Assembly: GCA_030625565.1 (NCBI GenBank) | Contig: DAOUQO010000003.1 | Location: 1-38,786 of the forward strand | DNA length: 38,786 bases | Origin: Aliiroseovarius sp. | Lineage (GTDB): Bacteria > Pseudomonadota > Alphaproteobacteria > Rhodobacterales > Rhodobacteraceae | Reading direction: 5' to 3' | In this document: positions 25,452 to 32,923 of the stretch, piece by piece | How positions within the stretch are numbered: position 1 is the first letter of the stretch | Layout of the letters: every line of letters starts with the position of its first letter | Translations under genes and position numbers: made by a program | The notes under the pieces: model-generated | Told to the model about the DNA's origin: nothing | The model's input: the letters and a program-made list of their open reading frames with translations, nothing else | Database searches by the model: none

Positions 25452-27320
25452 TTAACTACCTGTGCTTTTCAGGACTTTTTCCAGCTTGGCCTCGGCCTCC
25501 ATCCACATGGTTTCGGCGCGGTCCAGTGCGTTCATCACCTCGGCATATTTCTTTTGCCAAACTTCCATTTCGCCCAGTTTATCGTTTTCATAAAGCGCGG
25601 GGTTAGCCAGTTTTTTGGCCAGCTTGTCGCGCATTATATTCAGCTTGGTCACCCGCTCTTCGGATTTTTTCGCCTCGACACGCAGCGTTTTCACCTGATC
25701 GCGCGAAGGCGGTTTGGCCTTGGGTTTTTGCTTGGACAGCTTGCCCGGTTTTTGCGGTGTATCTTTGGACAAAAGGTGTTTGCGATATGCCTCAAGATCT
25801 TCTTCAAATACCGTGACGCGGCCCTTGTTAACCAGCCACAAACGATCTGCCACCAGCCCCAGCAGGTGCATGTCATGGCTGACCAAAATAACCGCGCCGC
25901 TATAGGCAGTCAGCGCGTCAACAAGTGCTTCGCGGCTTTCCATATCAAGGTGGTTTGTCGGCTCATCCAAGATCAAAAGATGCGGGGCTTCCAGCGTGGC
26001 CAAAAGCAGGGTCAGTCGGGCCTTTTGGCCACCCGAAAGACGCGACACAATGGTTTCGGCCTGATCGGCCATAAGCCCAAAACCCGACAGGCGCGCGCGC
26101 AGGCGGGCGGGCGTTTCCAGCGGGCGTTCACGGCGCAGGTGTTCAATCGGGGTTTCTTCGGGGTGCAATTCATCCATCTGGTGCTGGGCGAAATAGCCAA
26201 TTCGCAGCTTGCGCGCACTGGTCATACGCCCTGAAATGGTTTCAAGGCGACCGGCTAACATCTTGGAAAGGGTGGATTTTCCTTCGCCGTTCTTGCCCAG
26301 TAACGCGATGCGGTCATCTTGGTCAATGCGCAGGGTCATGTGGCTTAAAATGGCCTTGCCATCATAGCCCACGGACGCGCTTTCCATCGATATAATTGGG
26401 GGGGAAAGCTCTTCGGGTGTGGGGAAAGAAAAGGCGCGCAAAGCGGCCTCTTGCGGGGTGTTGATCGGCTTGAGTTTTTCGATCATTTTGATGCGTGATT
26501 GCGCCTGCACCGCCTTGGATGCGGTATAGCGGAACCGGTCAACGAATTTTTGCAAATGTTCGCGCTTGGCTTCAACCTTTTTGTTCTCGGCTTCGGCCAC
26601 GGCAATGCGCGCGGCGCGGGTTTCGGCGAAGGTGTCGTAATTACCCTGATACAGCGTCAATTTTCGATCTTCTAGGTGCAAAATCGCCCCCACAGATCGG
26701 TTCAAAAGCCCGCGGTCGTGGCTGATAATCAGCACCGAATGCGGATAGCGCGTCAGGTAATTTTCAAGCCACAGCGCGCCTTCCAGATCCAGATAGTTTG
26801 TCGGCTCATCCAGCAGCAGCAAATCAGGTTGCGAAAACAGCACCGCCGCTAGTGCGACGCGCATCCGCCAGCCGCCGGAAAAATCCGAACAGGGCAGGGC
26901 GTGCTGGTGGTCATCAAAGCCAAGCCCCTTCAGGATCATGCTGGCGCGCGCTTCGGCGGACCATGCGTCAATATCGGCCAGTCGGGTCTGGATATCGGCA
27001 ATGCGGGCGGGGTTGGTGGCGGTTTCGGATTCGCTCAGCAGGTCTGTGCGTTCAACATCAGCCGCCAAAACTGTATCCAGCAATGACACTTCGGATGCGG
27101 GTGCTTCTTGTGCCACGCCGCCAATGCGTGCGCCTTTGGGCACGGAAATTTCGCCGCCTTCCAGTGCAAGTTCGCCGCGAATAATGCGGAAAAGCGTGGT
27201 TTTACCGGTGCCATTACGCCCCACCATGCCCACCTTGTGACCGGTGGGGATGTTGACGCTTGCCTCAACGAAAAGCGGGCGGCCTTCCATGGCGAATGTG
27301 ATCTGTTTGATTTTTAACAT
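25452..27320 (-). CDS. ABC-F family ATPase (YheS/Uup-like)
   Basis: ABC-F proteins are soluble twin-ATPase factors that bind the ribosomal E site and modulate translation; they lack membrane domains. The 622-residue product has domain 1 Walker A GRNGTGKT (34-41), signature FSGGW (147-151) and Walker B LLLLDEPTN (167-175). An interdomain linker follows (about 235-290, with HLQKFVDRFRYTASKAVQAQSR). Domain 2 has GKNGEGKST (342-350), LSGGQ (428-432) and LLILDEPTNHLD (448-459). A C-terminal Lys/Glu-rich coiled coil (about 530-620) resembles the Uup tail. It may be a translation factor rather than a resistance protein; no antibiotic-resistance context is seen. Confidence 0.92.
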   Translation of the reverse strand: MLKIKQITFAMEGRPLFVEASVNIPTGHKVGMVGRNGTGKTTLFRIIRGELALEGGEISVPKGARIGGVAQEAPASEVSLLDTVLAADVERTDLLSESETATNPARIADIQTRLADIDAWSAEARASMILKGLGFDDHQHALPCSDFSGGWRMRVALAAVLFSQPDLLLLDEPTNYLDLEGALWLENYLTRYPHSVLIISHDRGLLNRSVGAILHLEDRKLTLYQGNYDTFAETRAARIAVAEAENKKVEAKREHLQKFVDRFRYTASKAVQAQSRIKMIEKLKPINTPQEAALRAFSFPTPEELSPPIISMESASVGYDGKAILSHMTLRIDQDDRIALLGKNGEGKSTLSKMLAGRLETISGRMTSARKLRIGYFAQHQMDELHPEETPIEHLRRERPLETPARLRARLSGFGLMADQAETIVSRLSGGQKARLTLLLATLEAPHLLILDEPTNHLDMESREALVDALTAYSGAVILVSHDMHLLGLVADRLWLVNKGRVTVFEEDLEAYRKHLLSKDTPQKPGKLSKQKPKAKPPSRDQVKTLRVEAKKSEERVTKLNIMRDKLAKKLANPALYENDKLGEMEVWQKKYAEVMNALDRAETMWMEAEAKLEKVLKSTGS

Positions 27321-27447
27321 TGGGCGGGTTTGCCCCGTTTAGAGGCCCCCGTCAATCGCCGCTTTTCAATGGGGCGTGCGCGTGTTAGGCGGCGGGCGTA
27401 ATTCATTGGGGGCCAAGCCCGGCCCAGATCACAGAAAGAGAACCGAC

Positions 27448-27870
27448 ATGGCACTTCAACGTACCTTTTCCATCATTAAACCAGACGCCACAAAACGCAA
27501 CCTGACAGGCGCAATCGTCGCCAAATTCGAGGCCGCTGGCCTGCGCGTCGTTGCATCAAAACGCATCCAAATGACACTGGCCCAAGCCCAGCAATTTTAC
27601 GGCGTCCATTCCGAACGTCCGTTCTTTGGTGAGCTGTGTGAATTCATGATTTCCGAACCTATCGTTGTGCAGGTTCTGGAAGGCGAAGACGCGATTGCGA
27701 AAAACCGCGAAGTCATGGGCGCAACCAACCCAGCCGACGCTGATGCAGGCACAATCCGCAAAGAATTCGCCCTGTCGATTGGCGAAAATTCTGTGCATGG
27801 CTCAGACGCCCCGGAAACAGCAGCCGAAGAAATTGCATTCTTCTTTTCCGGTCTTGAACTGGTTGGCTAA
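27448..27870 (+). CDS. ndk: Nucleoside diphosphate kinase
   Basis: Ndk balances nucleoside triphosphate pools by moving the gamma-phosphate through a phosphohistidine. The 140-residue product has the family start [20 protein letters not shown] and the active-site ENSVHGSD (113-120, His117). Length is exact for the family. The ATG at 27448 follows AAAGAG-rich sequence; a longer upstream frame is non-conserved. It is transcribed alone, divergent from the ABC-F gene and closed by a terminator. Confidence 0.98.
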   Translation: MALQRTFSIIKPDATKRNLTGAIVAKFEAAGLRVVASKRIQMTLAQAQQFYGVHSERPFFGELCEFMISEPIVVQVLEGEDAIAKNREVMGATNPADADAGTIRKEFALSIGENSVHGSDAPETAAEEIAFFFSGLELVG

Positions 27871-27892
27871 GCCATTTTTGGCATTAAATTCA

Positions 27893-27921
27893 GGGCCGTG
27901 CGGGAAACTGCGCGGCCTTTT
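27893..27921 (+). terminator. Intrinsic terminator after ndk
   Basis: GGCCGTGC pairs with GCGCGGCC (one G-U) around an 8-base loop and is followed by TTTTCTATTT. It lies 23 bp after the ndk stop and directly abuts the stop codon of the convergent TfoX-like gene (27922), whose transcripts would also pass through it. Confidence 0.8.
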
Positions 27922-28254
27922 CTATTTCGGGGCAATAATTCCGATCCGGTCCAATACCTGTTCTATCCTGCTATCAAACTTTTCGGGTTCCGTTTGGGCC
28001 TTTAGGGCATCAAACCGCAGGCGCAGCTTTGCCTTTTCGGCTCCCTGACAGTCATTCCAAGGTCGGCCTTGCAGGCCCATTACCAGTGCGTAATAGCCAA
28101 TGAAATGTGGACGTTCGCCGTTTTTCAGCAACTTGGCATAGGCCGCATCGGCACCGATTTTGCGCAGGGTTTCAGCGTCAAAAATACCCGCGCGCGCAAA
28201 GGATTTATCCGATGCAGGGCCAAGATTTCGAATGCTGGAAACCGAGTTTTTCAT
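27922..28254 (-). CDS. Stand-alone TfoX C-terminal domain protein
   Basis: The 110-residue product matches the TfoX C-terminal helical domain: SIRNLGPASDKSFARAGI (6-23) followed by DAETLRKIGADAAYAKLL (26-43), a helix-hairpin-helix-like arrangement. TfoX (Sxy) regulates competence genes in gammaproteobacteria using an N-terminal plus this C-terminal domain. The N-terminal domain is missing here, as in many stand-alone homologs, so a competence role should not be assumed. The C-terminal 40 residues are charged and unassigned. It follows ychF (61 bp apart) on the same strand and ends at the shared ndk terminator. Confidence 0.8.
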   Translation of the reverse strand: MKNSVSSIRNLGPASDKSFARAGIFDAETLRKIGADAAYAKLLKNGERPHFIGYYALVMGLQGRPWNDCQGAEKAKLRLRFDALKAQTEPEKFDSRIEQVLDRIGIIAPK

Positions 28255-28315
28255 GGCCCAAGTTTACAGCCCGGACCATGTATTTCAAGTGCTTGATCTG
28301 GTGCGCCGTTGGGAT

Positions 28316-29413
28316 TTATGAGCTGAACAGGAAATGCAGTACATCGCCGTCTTTTACTTCATAGGTCTTACCTTCGGCGCGCATTTTGCCGGCTTCTTTT
28401 GCCGGTTGTTCGCCGCCAAGCGTAACAAAATCGTCATAAGCAATAGTTTCGGCGCGAATAAAGCCGCGTTCAAAATCGCCGTGGATCACGCCTGCGGCTT
28501 GTGGTGCTTTAGTGCCGTGGCGGATGGTCCAAGCGCGGGCCTCTTTTGGGCCGACGGTGAAATATGTTTCCAGATGCAATAATTCATAGCCCGCACGAAT
28601 AAGGCGATCCAACCCGGCCTCGTCCAGCCCCATTTCGCTTAGGAACATTTCTTGTTCATCGGCGTCTAGCTGGCTGATTTCTTCTTCAATTCTGGCGGAA
28701 ATCACCACAGATCCGTTGCCTTCGGCGGCGGCCATTTTGGCCACGGCTTTGGAATATTCATTGCCGTTGGCGGCGTTGTCTTCGTCAACATTGCAAACAT
28801 ACAAAATTGGCTTGCTGGTCAAAAGTTGCAGCATTTTCCATGCCTTAAGGTCGTCTTCGTCTACGTCAACCACGCGCGCGGGCTTGCCGTCTTCCAAAAC
28901 TTCCAGCGCGGCTTTCAGCAGGCTTTCTTGTTGCATGGCCTCTTTGTCGCCGCCGCGCACTTTGCGCACCAGCCCCTTAAGGCGCTTTTCGATCGATTCC
29001 ATATCAGCCAGCATCAATTCGGTTTCAATGATTTCGGCGTCTTCAACGGGGTTTACGCGGTCTTCCACATGGGTGACGTCGCCGTCATCAAAACAGCGCA
29101 GCACGTGGGCGATGGCGTCGACCTCGCGAATATTGGCCAGAAACTGGTTGCCCAGACCCTCGCCCTTGCTGGCACCTTTGACCAGACCGGCGATATCGAC
29201 AAACGTCATGCGGGTCGGGATTATTTCCTTGGAGCCAGCGATTTCAGCCAGTTTATCAAGGCGCGCGTCAGGCACGCCGACTTCGCCGACATTTGGCTCG
29301 ATCGTGCAGAAGGGAAAGTTAGCGGCCTGCGCGGCGGCCGTGCGTGTCAGCGCGTTAAAAAGTGTGGATTTGCCAACATTCGGCAAGCCAACGATGCCCA
29401 TTTTAAAGCCCAT
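28316..29413 (-). CDS. ychF: Ribosome-binding ATPase YchF
   Basis: YchF is an Obg-class P-loop protein that prefers ATP over GTP, binds ribosomes and responds to oxidative stress. The 365-residue product has G1 GLPNVGKST (9-17), TFVDIAGLVKGAS (G3 region) with GEGLGNQFL, and the modified G4 CNVDE that explains the ATP preference. A coiled-coil insertion and a C-terminal TGS domain (about 280-363) follow. AGGAGG lies 6 bases before the ATG. It is divergent from the glycosylase gene. Confidence 0.97.
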   Translation of the reverse strand: MGFKMGIVGLPNVGKSTLFNALTRTAAAQAANFPFCTIEPNVGEVGVPDARLDKLAEIAGSKEIIPTRMTFVDIAGLVKGASKGEGLGNQFLANIREVDAIAHVLRCFDDGDVTHVEDRVNPVEDAEIIETELMLADMESIEKRLKGLVRKVRGGDKEAMQQESLLKAALEVLEDGKPARVVDVDEDDLKAWKMLQLLTSKPILYVCNVDEDNAANGNEYSKAVAKMAAAEGNGSVVISARIEEEISQLDADEQEMFLSEMGLDEAGLDRLIRAGYELLHLETYFTVGPKEARAWTIRHGTKAPQAAGVIHGDFERGFIRAETIAYDDFVTLGGEQPAKEAGKMRAEGKTYEVKDGDVLHFLFSS

Positions 29414-29489
29414 GCGGCCCTCCTGAAACTGTGTTGGTGCGTTCTAGGGGTTTGCGGCTGGCGGCGCAAGCGTGCTAGGGGCGCAAGGT

Positions 29490-30113
29490 ATGAAATGTAT
29501 TGATACACAGGCAGATGTGGACAGGGGTGCGGCATGGCTGGCGGGGTTTGACGCGCGCTTTGGTGTGGCACTTGCCCAGACCGGCCCCTTGCCGCTTAGG
29601 CGCAAACCTGACGGGTTCGCGGCTTTGGTTGATGCAATTGTCAGCCAGCAGGTTAGTGTGGCTTCGGCCGCTGCGATCTGGAAACGCGTGTCAGAGGCGG
29701 GGTTTACACAGGTAGGCAGGGTTTTGGCCGCCAGTGATGATGATTTGCAAAATGTCGGCCTGTCGCGCCCCAAAGTGCGTTATATCAAGGCGTTGGCGGC
29801 GGCTGATTTGCCCTATGATGATTTCCACAACATGACTGACGCCACGGTTACAGCGGCGTTAACCAAGGTGCTTGGCATCGGGGTTTGGAGCGCTGAAATT
29901 TACCTGTTGTCCTCATTAGGTCGGGCAGATGTGTTTCCGGCGGGCGATATTGCCTTGCAGGAATCGGCGGCGCAATTGTTTCAACTGCCTGCGCGCCCCG
30001 ACGAAAAAGCCATGCGCGCCTTGGCCGCAGCATGGGCACCACACAGAAGCGTTGCAGCCCGGCTGCTCTGGGCCTATTACCGGGTTTTGAAGTCACGCGA
30101 AGGGATCAGATGA
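29490..30113 (+). CDS. DNA-3-methyladenine glycosylase II-type (HhH-GPD, AlkA-like)
   Basis: This base-excision repair enzyme removes alkylated purines. The 207-residue product is a HhH-GPD domain: FAALVDAIVSQQVS (43-56), the helix-hairpin-helix LTKVLGIGVWSAEI (124-137), and the catalytic loop DVFPAGDIAL (147-156) in which Asp153 aligns with the catalytic Asp of AlkA. It is short compared with E. coli AlkA because the N-terminal TBP-like domain is absent. The ATG at 29490 is preferred (AGGGG 8 bases upstream) over a GTG at 29472. Its stop overlaps the next gene by 4 bp. Confidence 0.88.
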   Translation: MKCIDTQADVDRGAAWLAGFDARFGVALAQTGPLPLRRKPDGFAALVDAIVSQQVSVASAAAIWKRVSEAGFTQVGRVLAASDDDLQNVGLSRPKVRYIKALAAADLPYDDFHNMTDATVTAALTKVLGIGVWSAEIYLLSSLGRADVFPAGDIALQESAAQLFQLPARPDEKAMRALAAAWAPHRSVAARLLWAYYRVLKSREGIR

Positions 30114-30790
30114 TGGCACGAGTACTGGATATGAAACGCCGCCCGGCAGCATCGGGCAACACGAAATCTGTTGTGCTGTTTTTGCACGGCTACGGCGCGG
30201 ATGGCGGTGACCTTTTGGGCCTTGCGGATCCGCTGGCGCCATTGATGCGCGACACGGTTTTTATTGCGCCTGATGCGCCTGAAAAAAGCATGGGAAACCC
30301 GAATGGATTTCAGTGGTTTCCTATTCCGTGGCTGGACGGATCCACCGAAGAAGATTCAGCGCGTGGCATGGATGACGCCGCCGAAGATGTCGATGCCTTG
30401 ATCGATCAAGTGCTTGAACAAGAGGGCATAAGCCCTTCTGAACTAATTATTTTCGGGTTTTCCCAAGGTACGATGATGGCCCTAATGGTTGTGCCGCAAC
30501 GTGATGAACCTATCGCTGGTATCGTCGGTATTTCGGGCCGCTTGATGGAGCCTGACGGCTTTGGGGATCTGGTGGTTTCGCGCCCACCCATTCTGTTAAT
30601 CCATGGCGATCAGGACGACATGGTGCCGATCGAACATTTCCACGAAGCAGGTCAGGCGCTTGAGGCAGCTGAATTTGATGTTTACGCCCATGTTATGAAG
30701 GGCACAGGCCACGGCATTGCCCAAGACGGGCTTTCGGTTGCGTTTACCTTTATGGCGCAGCGTTTGGGGATTGATTTGCCCGAACAGTAA
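30110..30790 (+). CDS. Phospholipase/carboxylesterase-family alpha/beta hydrolase
   Basis: This is a small cytoplasmic serine esterase of the carboxylesterase II / acyl-protein thioesterase-like family. The 226-residue product has the oxyanion-hole LFLHGYGADGGDL (23-35), nucleophile elbow GFSQG (116-120, Ser118), the acid at HGDQDDMVP (165-173, Asp170 likely) and the catalytic His201 in GTGHGI. The start at 30110 overlaps the glycosylase stop; the next ATG at 30113 has better spacing from AGGGA (30101-30105). Substrate is unknown. Confidence 0.88.
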   Translation: MMARVLDMKRRPAASGNTKSVVLFLHGYGADGGDLLGLADPLAPLMRDTVFIAPDAPEKSMGNPNGFQWFPIPWLDGSTEEDSARGMDDAAEDVDALIDQVLEQEGISPSELIIFGFSQGTMMALMVVPQRDEPIAGIVGISGRLMEPDGFGDLVVSRPPILLIHGDQDDMVPIEHFHEAGQALEAAEFDVYAHVMKGTGHGIAQDGLSVAFTFMAQRLGIDLPEQ

Positions 30791-30835
30791 GTTGGTGCCA
30801 GATTCGATCTGCGGATAAACTTAGAGAGGCAACAA

Positions 30836-31783
30836 ATGTCGGATGATTTTTTTATACCGGTTTCCGGAATGGATTTGCCGCGCTTTGCAGGGGTTCCAAC
30901 CTTTATGCGTCTGCCGCATGTTGAATTTGATCACCCCCGTTTTCAGGATGTTCAGGTTGGTCTGATTGGTGCCCCTTGGGATAGTGGCACCACCAATCGG
31001 CCGGGGCCGCGCCACGGGCCACGTCAGGTGCGCGATGCCTCAACCATGATACGTGCGCAAAACGGCATAACCGGCGTGCGGCCTTTTGAGGTTTTGAATT
31101 GCGCTGATTTGGGCGATGTTGCCCCGAACCCTGCTGATATAACTGACAGCCTTGCGCGGTTTACCGCCTTTTATACCAAGGTTAAGGCCGCAGGGATTAA
31201 GCCCCTGACAGCAGGCGGGGACCATCTGGTTAGCCTGCCGATTTTACGCGCTATGGCTGTGGATGCCCCGCTGGGCATGGTGCATTTTGATAGCCACACA
31301 GACCTGTTTCATTCCTATTTTGGCGGGCAGATGTACACCCATGGCACCCCCTTTCGCCGCGCGATCGAGGAAGAATTACTGGACCCGAAACGCGTGGTTC
31401 AAATCGGAATTCGCGGCACTGCCTATGATACCGAGGATCGTGATTTTGCCAAAGCAGTAGGCATTCGGATAATCCCGATTGAGGAATGTTTTCACCGTGG
31501 CTGGGCCGATGTGATGGCCGAGGCGCGTGAAATTGTTGGCACACAACCGGCCTATGTCAGCTATGACATCGACTTTGTTGATCCGGCTTTTGCGCCGGGT
31601 ACTGGCACGCCCGAAATTGGCGGGCCCAACAGTTTTCAGGCGTTGGAAGTGGTGCGCGCCTTGCAGGGGCTAAATATTGTCGGGGCCGATATGGTCGAGG
31701 TTTCACCGCCCTTTGACACCTCGGGCGCGACTGCATATCTGGGCGCGTCAGTGATGTTTGAACTGCTTTGCGTGATGGTCTAG
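30836..31783 (+). CDS. Agmatinase-family ureohydrolase
   Basis: This is a binuclear manganese hydrolase that cleaves a guanidino compound to urea plus amine. The 315-residue product shows all metal ligands: GGDH (127-130, His130), DSHTD (152-156) and SYDIDFVDP (242-250, Asp244/Asp246). The family includes agmatinase (SpeB), guanidinobutyrase, guanidinopropionase and the recently described guanidine hydrolases, and the sequence alone does not settle the substrate. No arginine decarboxylase or urease genes lie nearby. GAGAGG precedes the ATG. The last four bases overlap the end of the convergent radical SAM gene. Confidence 0.88.
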   Translation: MSDDFFIPVSGMDLPRFAGVPTFMRLPHVEFDHPRFQDVQVGLIGAPWDSGTTNRPGPRHGPRQVRDASTMIRAQNGITGVRPFEVLNCADLGDVAPNPADITDSLARFTAFYTKVKAAGIKPLTAGGDHLVSLPILRAMAVDAPLGMVHFDSHTDLFHSYFGGQMYTHGTPFRRAIEEELLDPKRVVQIGIRGTAYDTEDRDFAKAVGIRIIPIEECFHRGWADVMAEAREIVGTQPAYVSYDIDFVDPAFAPGTGTPEIGGPNSFQALEVVRALQGLNIVGADMVEVSPPFDTSGATAYLGASVMFELLCVMV

Positions 31784-32730
31784 GCCGAACAGCTTGCCCC
31801 GCCTAAAACGCAGAATTTTGCGCAATGTGCATGGTTCAGCGACACATCTTTTTCGGCCTCTTCTAGGGTCGCGCCCATTTCAAATTCGGGCGTATAGGCC
31901 AACAGGGTGCAGGCCAAAACGGCGGGGCTGTCGGCGCCTTTGCGTTTGACCACCATGCGCGCACTGGCACACATGATTTCATCAGGGGATTTGCCCAAAA
32001 TGCCCCAGCAGGATGTAGTGATTTCTGGCACCTCAATGGTTTCATCCATTTCAGGGAAAATTACAGTCATTGCAGGGTCTTGCGCATCAAGCTTAAAGTC
32101 ATTTTTTGCAAAAAATGCGCCGTACCCAGCCCGCGCTATGGTATCATCCTCTGCCCATAATGCACGCCCGGCAACGGCCATGCGAAAGCCGTTATCGCGC
32201 AAAAATTGCATGCCCTTTAAGGTTGAGGCAAAGCTACCAGCGCCACGAATACCATCGTGAAGCACGCCTTGCCAGTGATCCAAAGATACCCGTAACGTCA
32301 GTTTATCACCATATTCGGCCTGCAGCTTTAGCAGCCCTTCCTGCATGGATTTCCGCATCATCGGGCGCATGGCATTTGTTAGTACCAGCACGTCAAATCC
32401 GCGTGCCAAGGCGGCGTTCAGCATGGGGATTATTTGGGGGTTTAAAAACGGCTCTCCACCAGTGAAACCGATTTCGGTGACGGGCCACTTGCGGGCCGCC
32501 AACTGATCCAGATATGTGGTGACCTCGTCGGCCGTGATGTAGGCCAGCCGGTCGTTAATTGGCGAACTTTCGATATAGCAATTCATGCAAGTAATGTTGC
32601 ATAGCGTGCCGGTATTAAACCAAAGAATGCGCGGATTGCTAAGCGGCACACGCGCCCGCGCGCTGCCGTCTGCTGTCACTAACGGATCACTGAATTTGCC
32701 GATATTTGCCTTTGGTACCAATTGGTCCAT
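31780..32730 (-). CDS. Cysteine-rich radical SAM protein of unknown function
   Basis: This is a radical S-adenosylmethionine enzyme. The 316-residue product has the cluster motif CNITCMNC (Cys44, 48, 51), GGEPF (91-95) and a partial TIM barrel continuing through RVSLDHW (147-153). Six further cysteines lie in the C-terminal part (241, 254, 274, 303, 307, 314), the last three as C-x3-C-x6-C close to the end. That pattern suggests an auxiliary iron-sulfur cluster of the SPASM/twitch kind, though I cannot name the subfamily. No peptide substrate gene is seen beside it. It is divergent from zwf and overlaps the ureohydrolase gene tail-to-tail by 4 bp. Confidence 0.85.
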   Translation of the reverse strand: MDQLVPKANIGKFSDPLVTADGSARARVPLSNPRILWFNTGTLCNITCMNCYIESSPINDRLAYITADEVTTYLDQLAARKWPVTEIGFTGGEPFLNPQIIPMLNAALARGFDVLVLTNAMRPMMRKSMQEGLLKLQAEYGDKLTLRVSLDHWQGVLHDGIRGAGSFASTLKGMQFLRDNGFRMAVAGRALWAEDDTIARAGYGAFFAKNDFKLDAQDPAMTVIFPEMDETIEVPEITTSCWGILGKSPDEIMCASARMVVKRKGADSPAVLACTLLAYTPEFEMGATLEEAEKDVSLNHAHCAKFCVLGGASCSA

Positions 32731-32760
32731 GCTTTAGCCTCGAATTGTTGTTACATTGTG

Positions 32761-32848
32761 CTACCGCATAGGGATGGCTTGAAAAAGCCCCAACATTACC
32801 CCTGACAAATATGTGAAGGCAGGTTATGGCGGTAATGTGCGGTAGACA
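32761..32848. promoter_or_regulatory. Repeated GCGGTA elements in the radSAM-zwf divergent region
   Basis: CTACCGCA (32761-32768) and its perfect inverse TGCGGTAG (32838-32845) are 69 bp apart. A further direct copy, GCGGTA at 32829-32834, is spaced exactly one helical turn (10 bp) from GCGGTA at 32839-32844, which overlaps the candidate zwf -35. Repeated, phased elements between divergent promoters are consistent with a regulator acting on one or both genes; this is inferred from pattern only. Confidence 0.4.
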
Positions 32849-32871
32849 TATCCTGCTATGCTGGGTATGAG
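32843..32871 (+). promoter_or_regulatory. Candidate zwf promoter
   Basis: TAGACA (32843-32848) and TATGAG (32866-32871) are separated by 17 bp, placing the transcription start at about 32878, inside the palindrome at 32877-32888 and about 45 bp before the zwf ATG. The hexamers match sigma70 only moderately. Confidence 0.35.
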
Positions 32872-32876
32872 AGGCT

Positions 32877-32888
32877 GTTAGCGCTAAC
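32877..32888. promoter_or_regulatory. LacI-type operator palindrome upstream of zwf
   Basis: GTTAGCGCTAAC is a perfect 12-bp palindrome with the central CG typical of LacI/GalR-family operators. It starts 5 bp after the candidate -10 and ends 35 bp before the zwf ATG, so a bound repressor would block initiation. The regulator itself is not in the window. Control by a sugar-responsive LacI-family protein fits the glucose-6-phosphate operon downstream. Confidence 0.65.
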
Positions 32889-32923
32889 GATGTCCGATTT
32901 GCGGATTAAAACGAGAGGTTTTC

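Noticed and set aside
25368-26234. 288-residue plus-strand frame antisense to the ABC-F gene
   Set aside because: Phe/His/Gln-rich translation typical of the opposite strand of a coding region; the ABC-F ATPase motifs on the minus strand are complete.
28716-29503. Two long plus-strand frames (236 and 225 residues) antisense to ychF
   Set aside because: ychF is fully motif-supported; two overlapping antisense frames in different phases point to compositional artefact.
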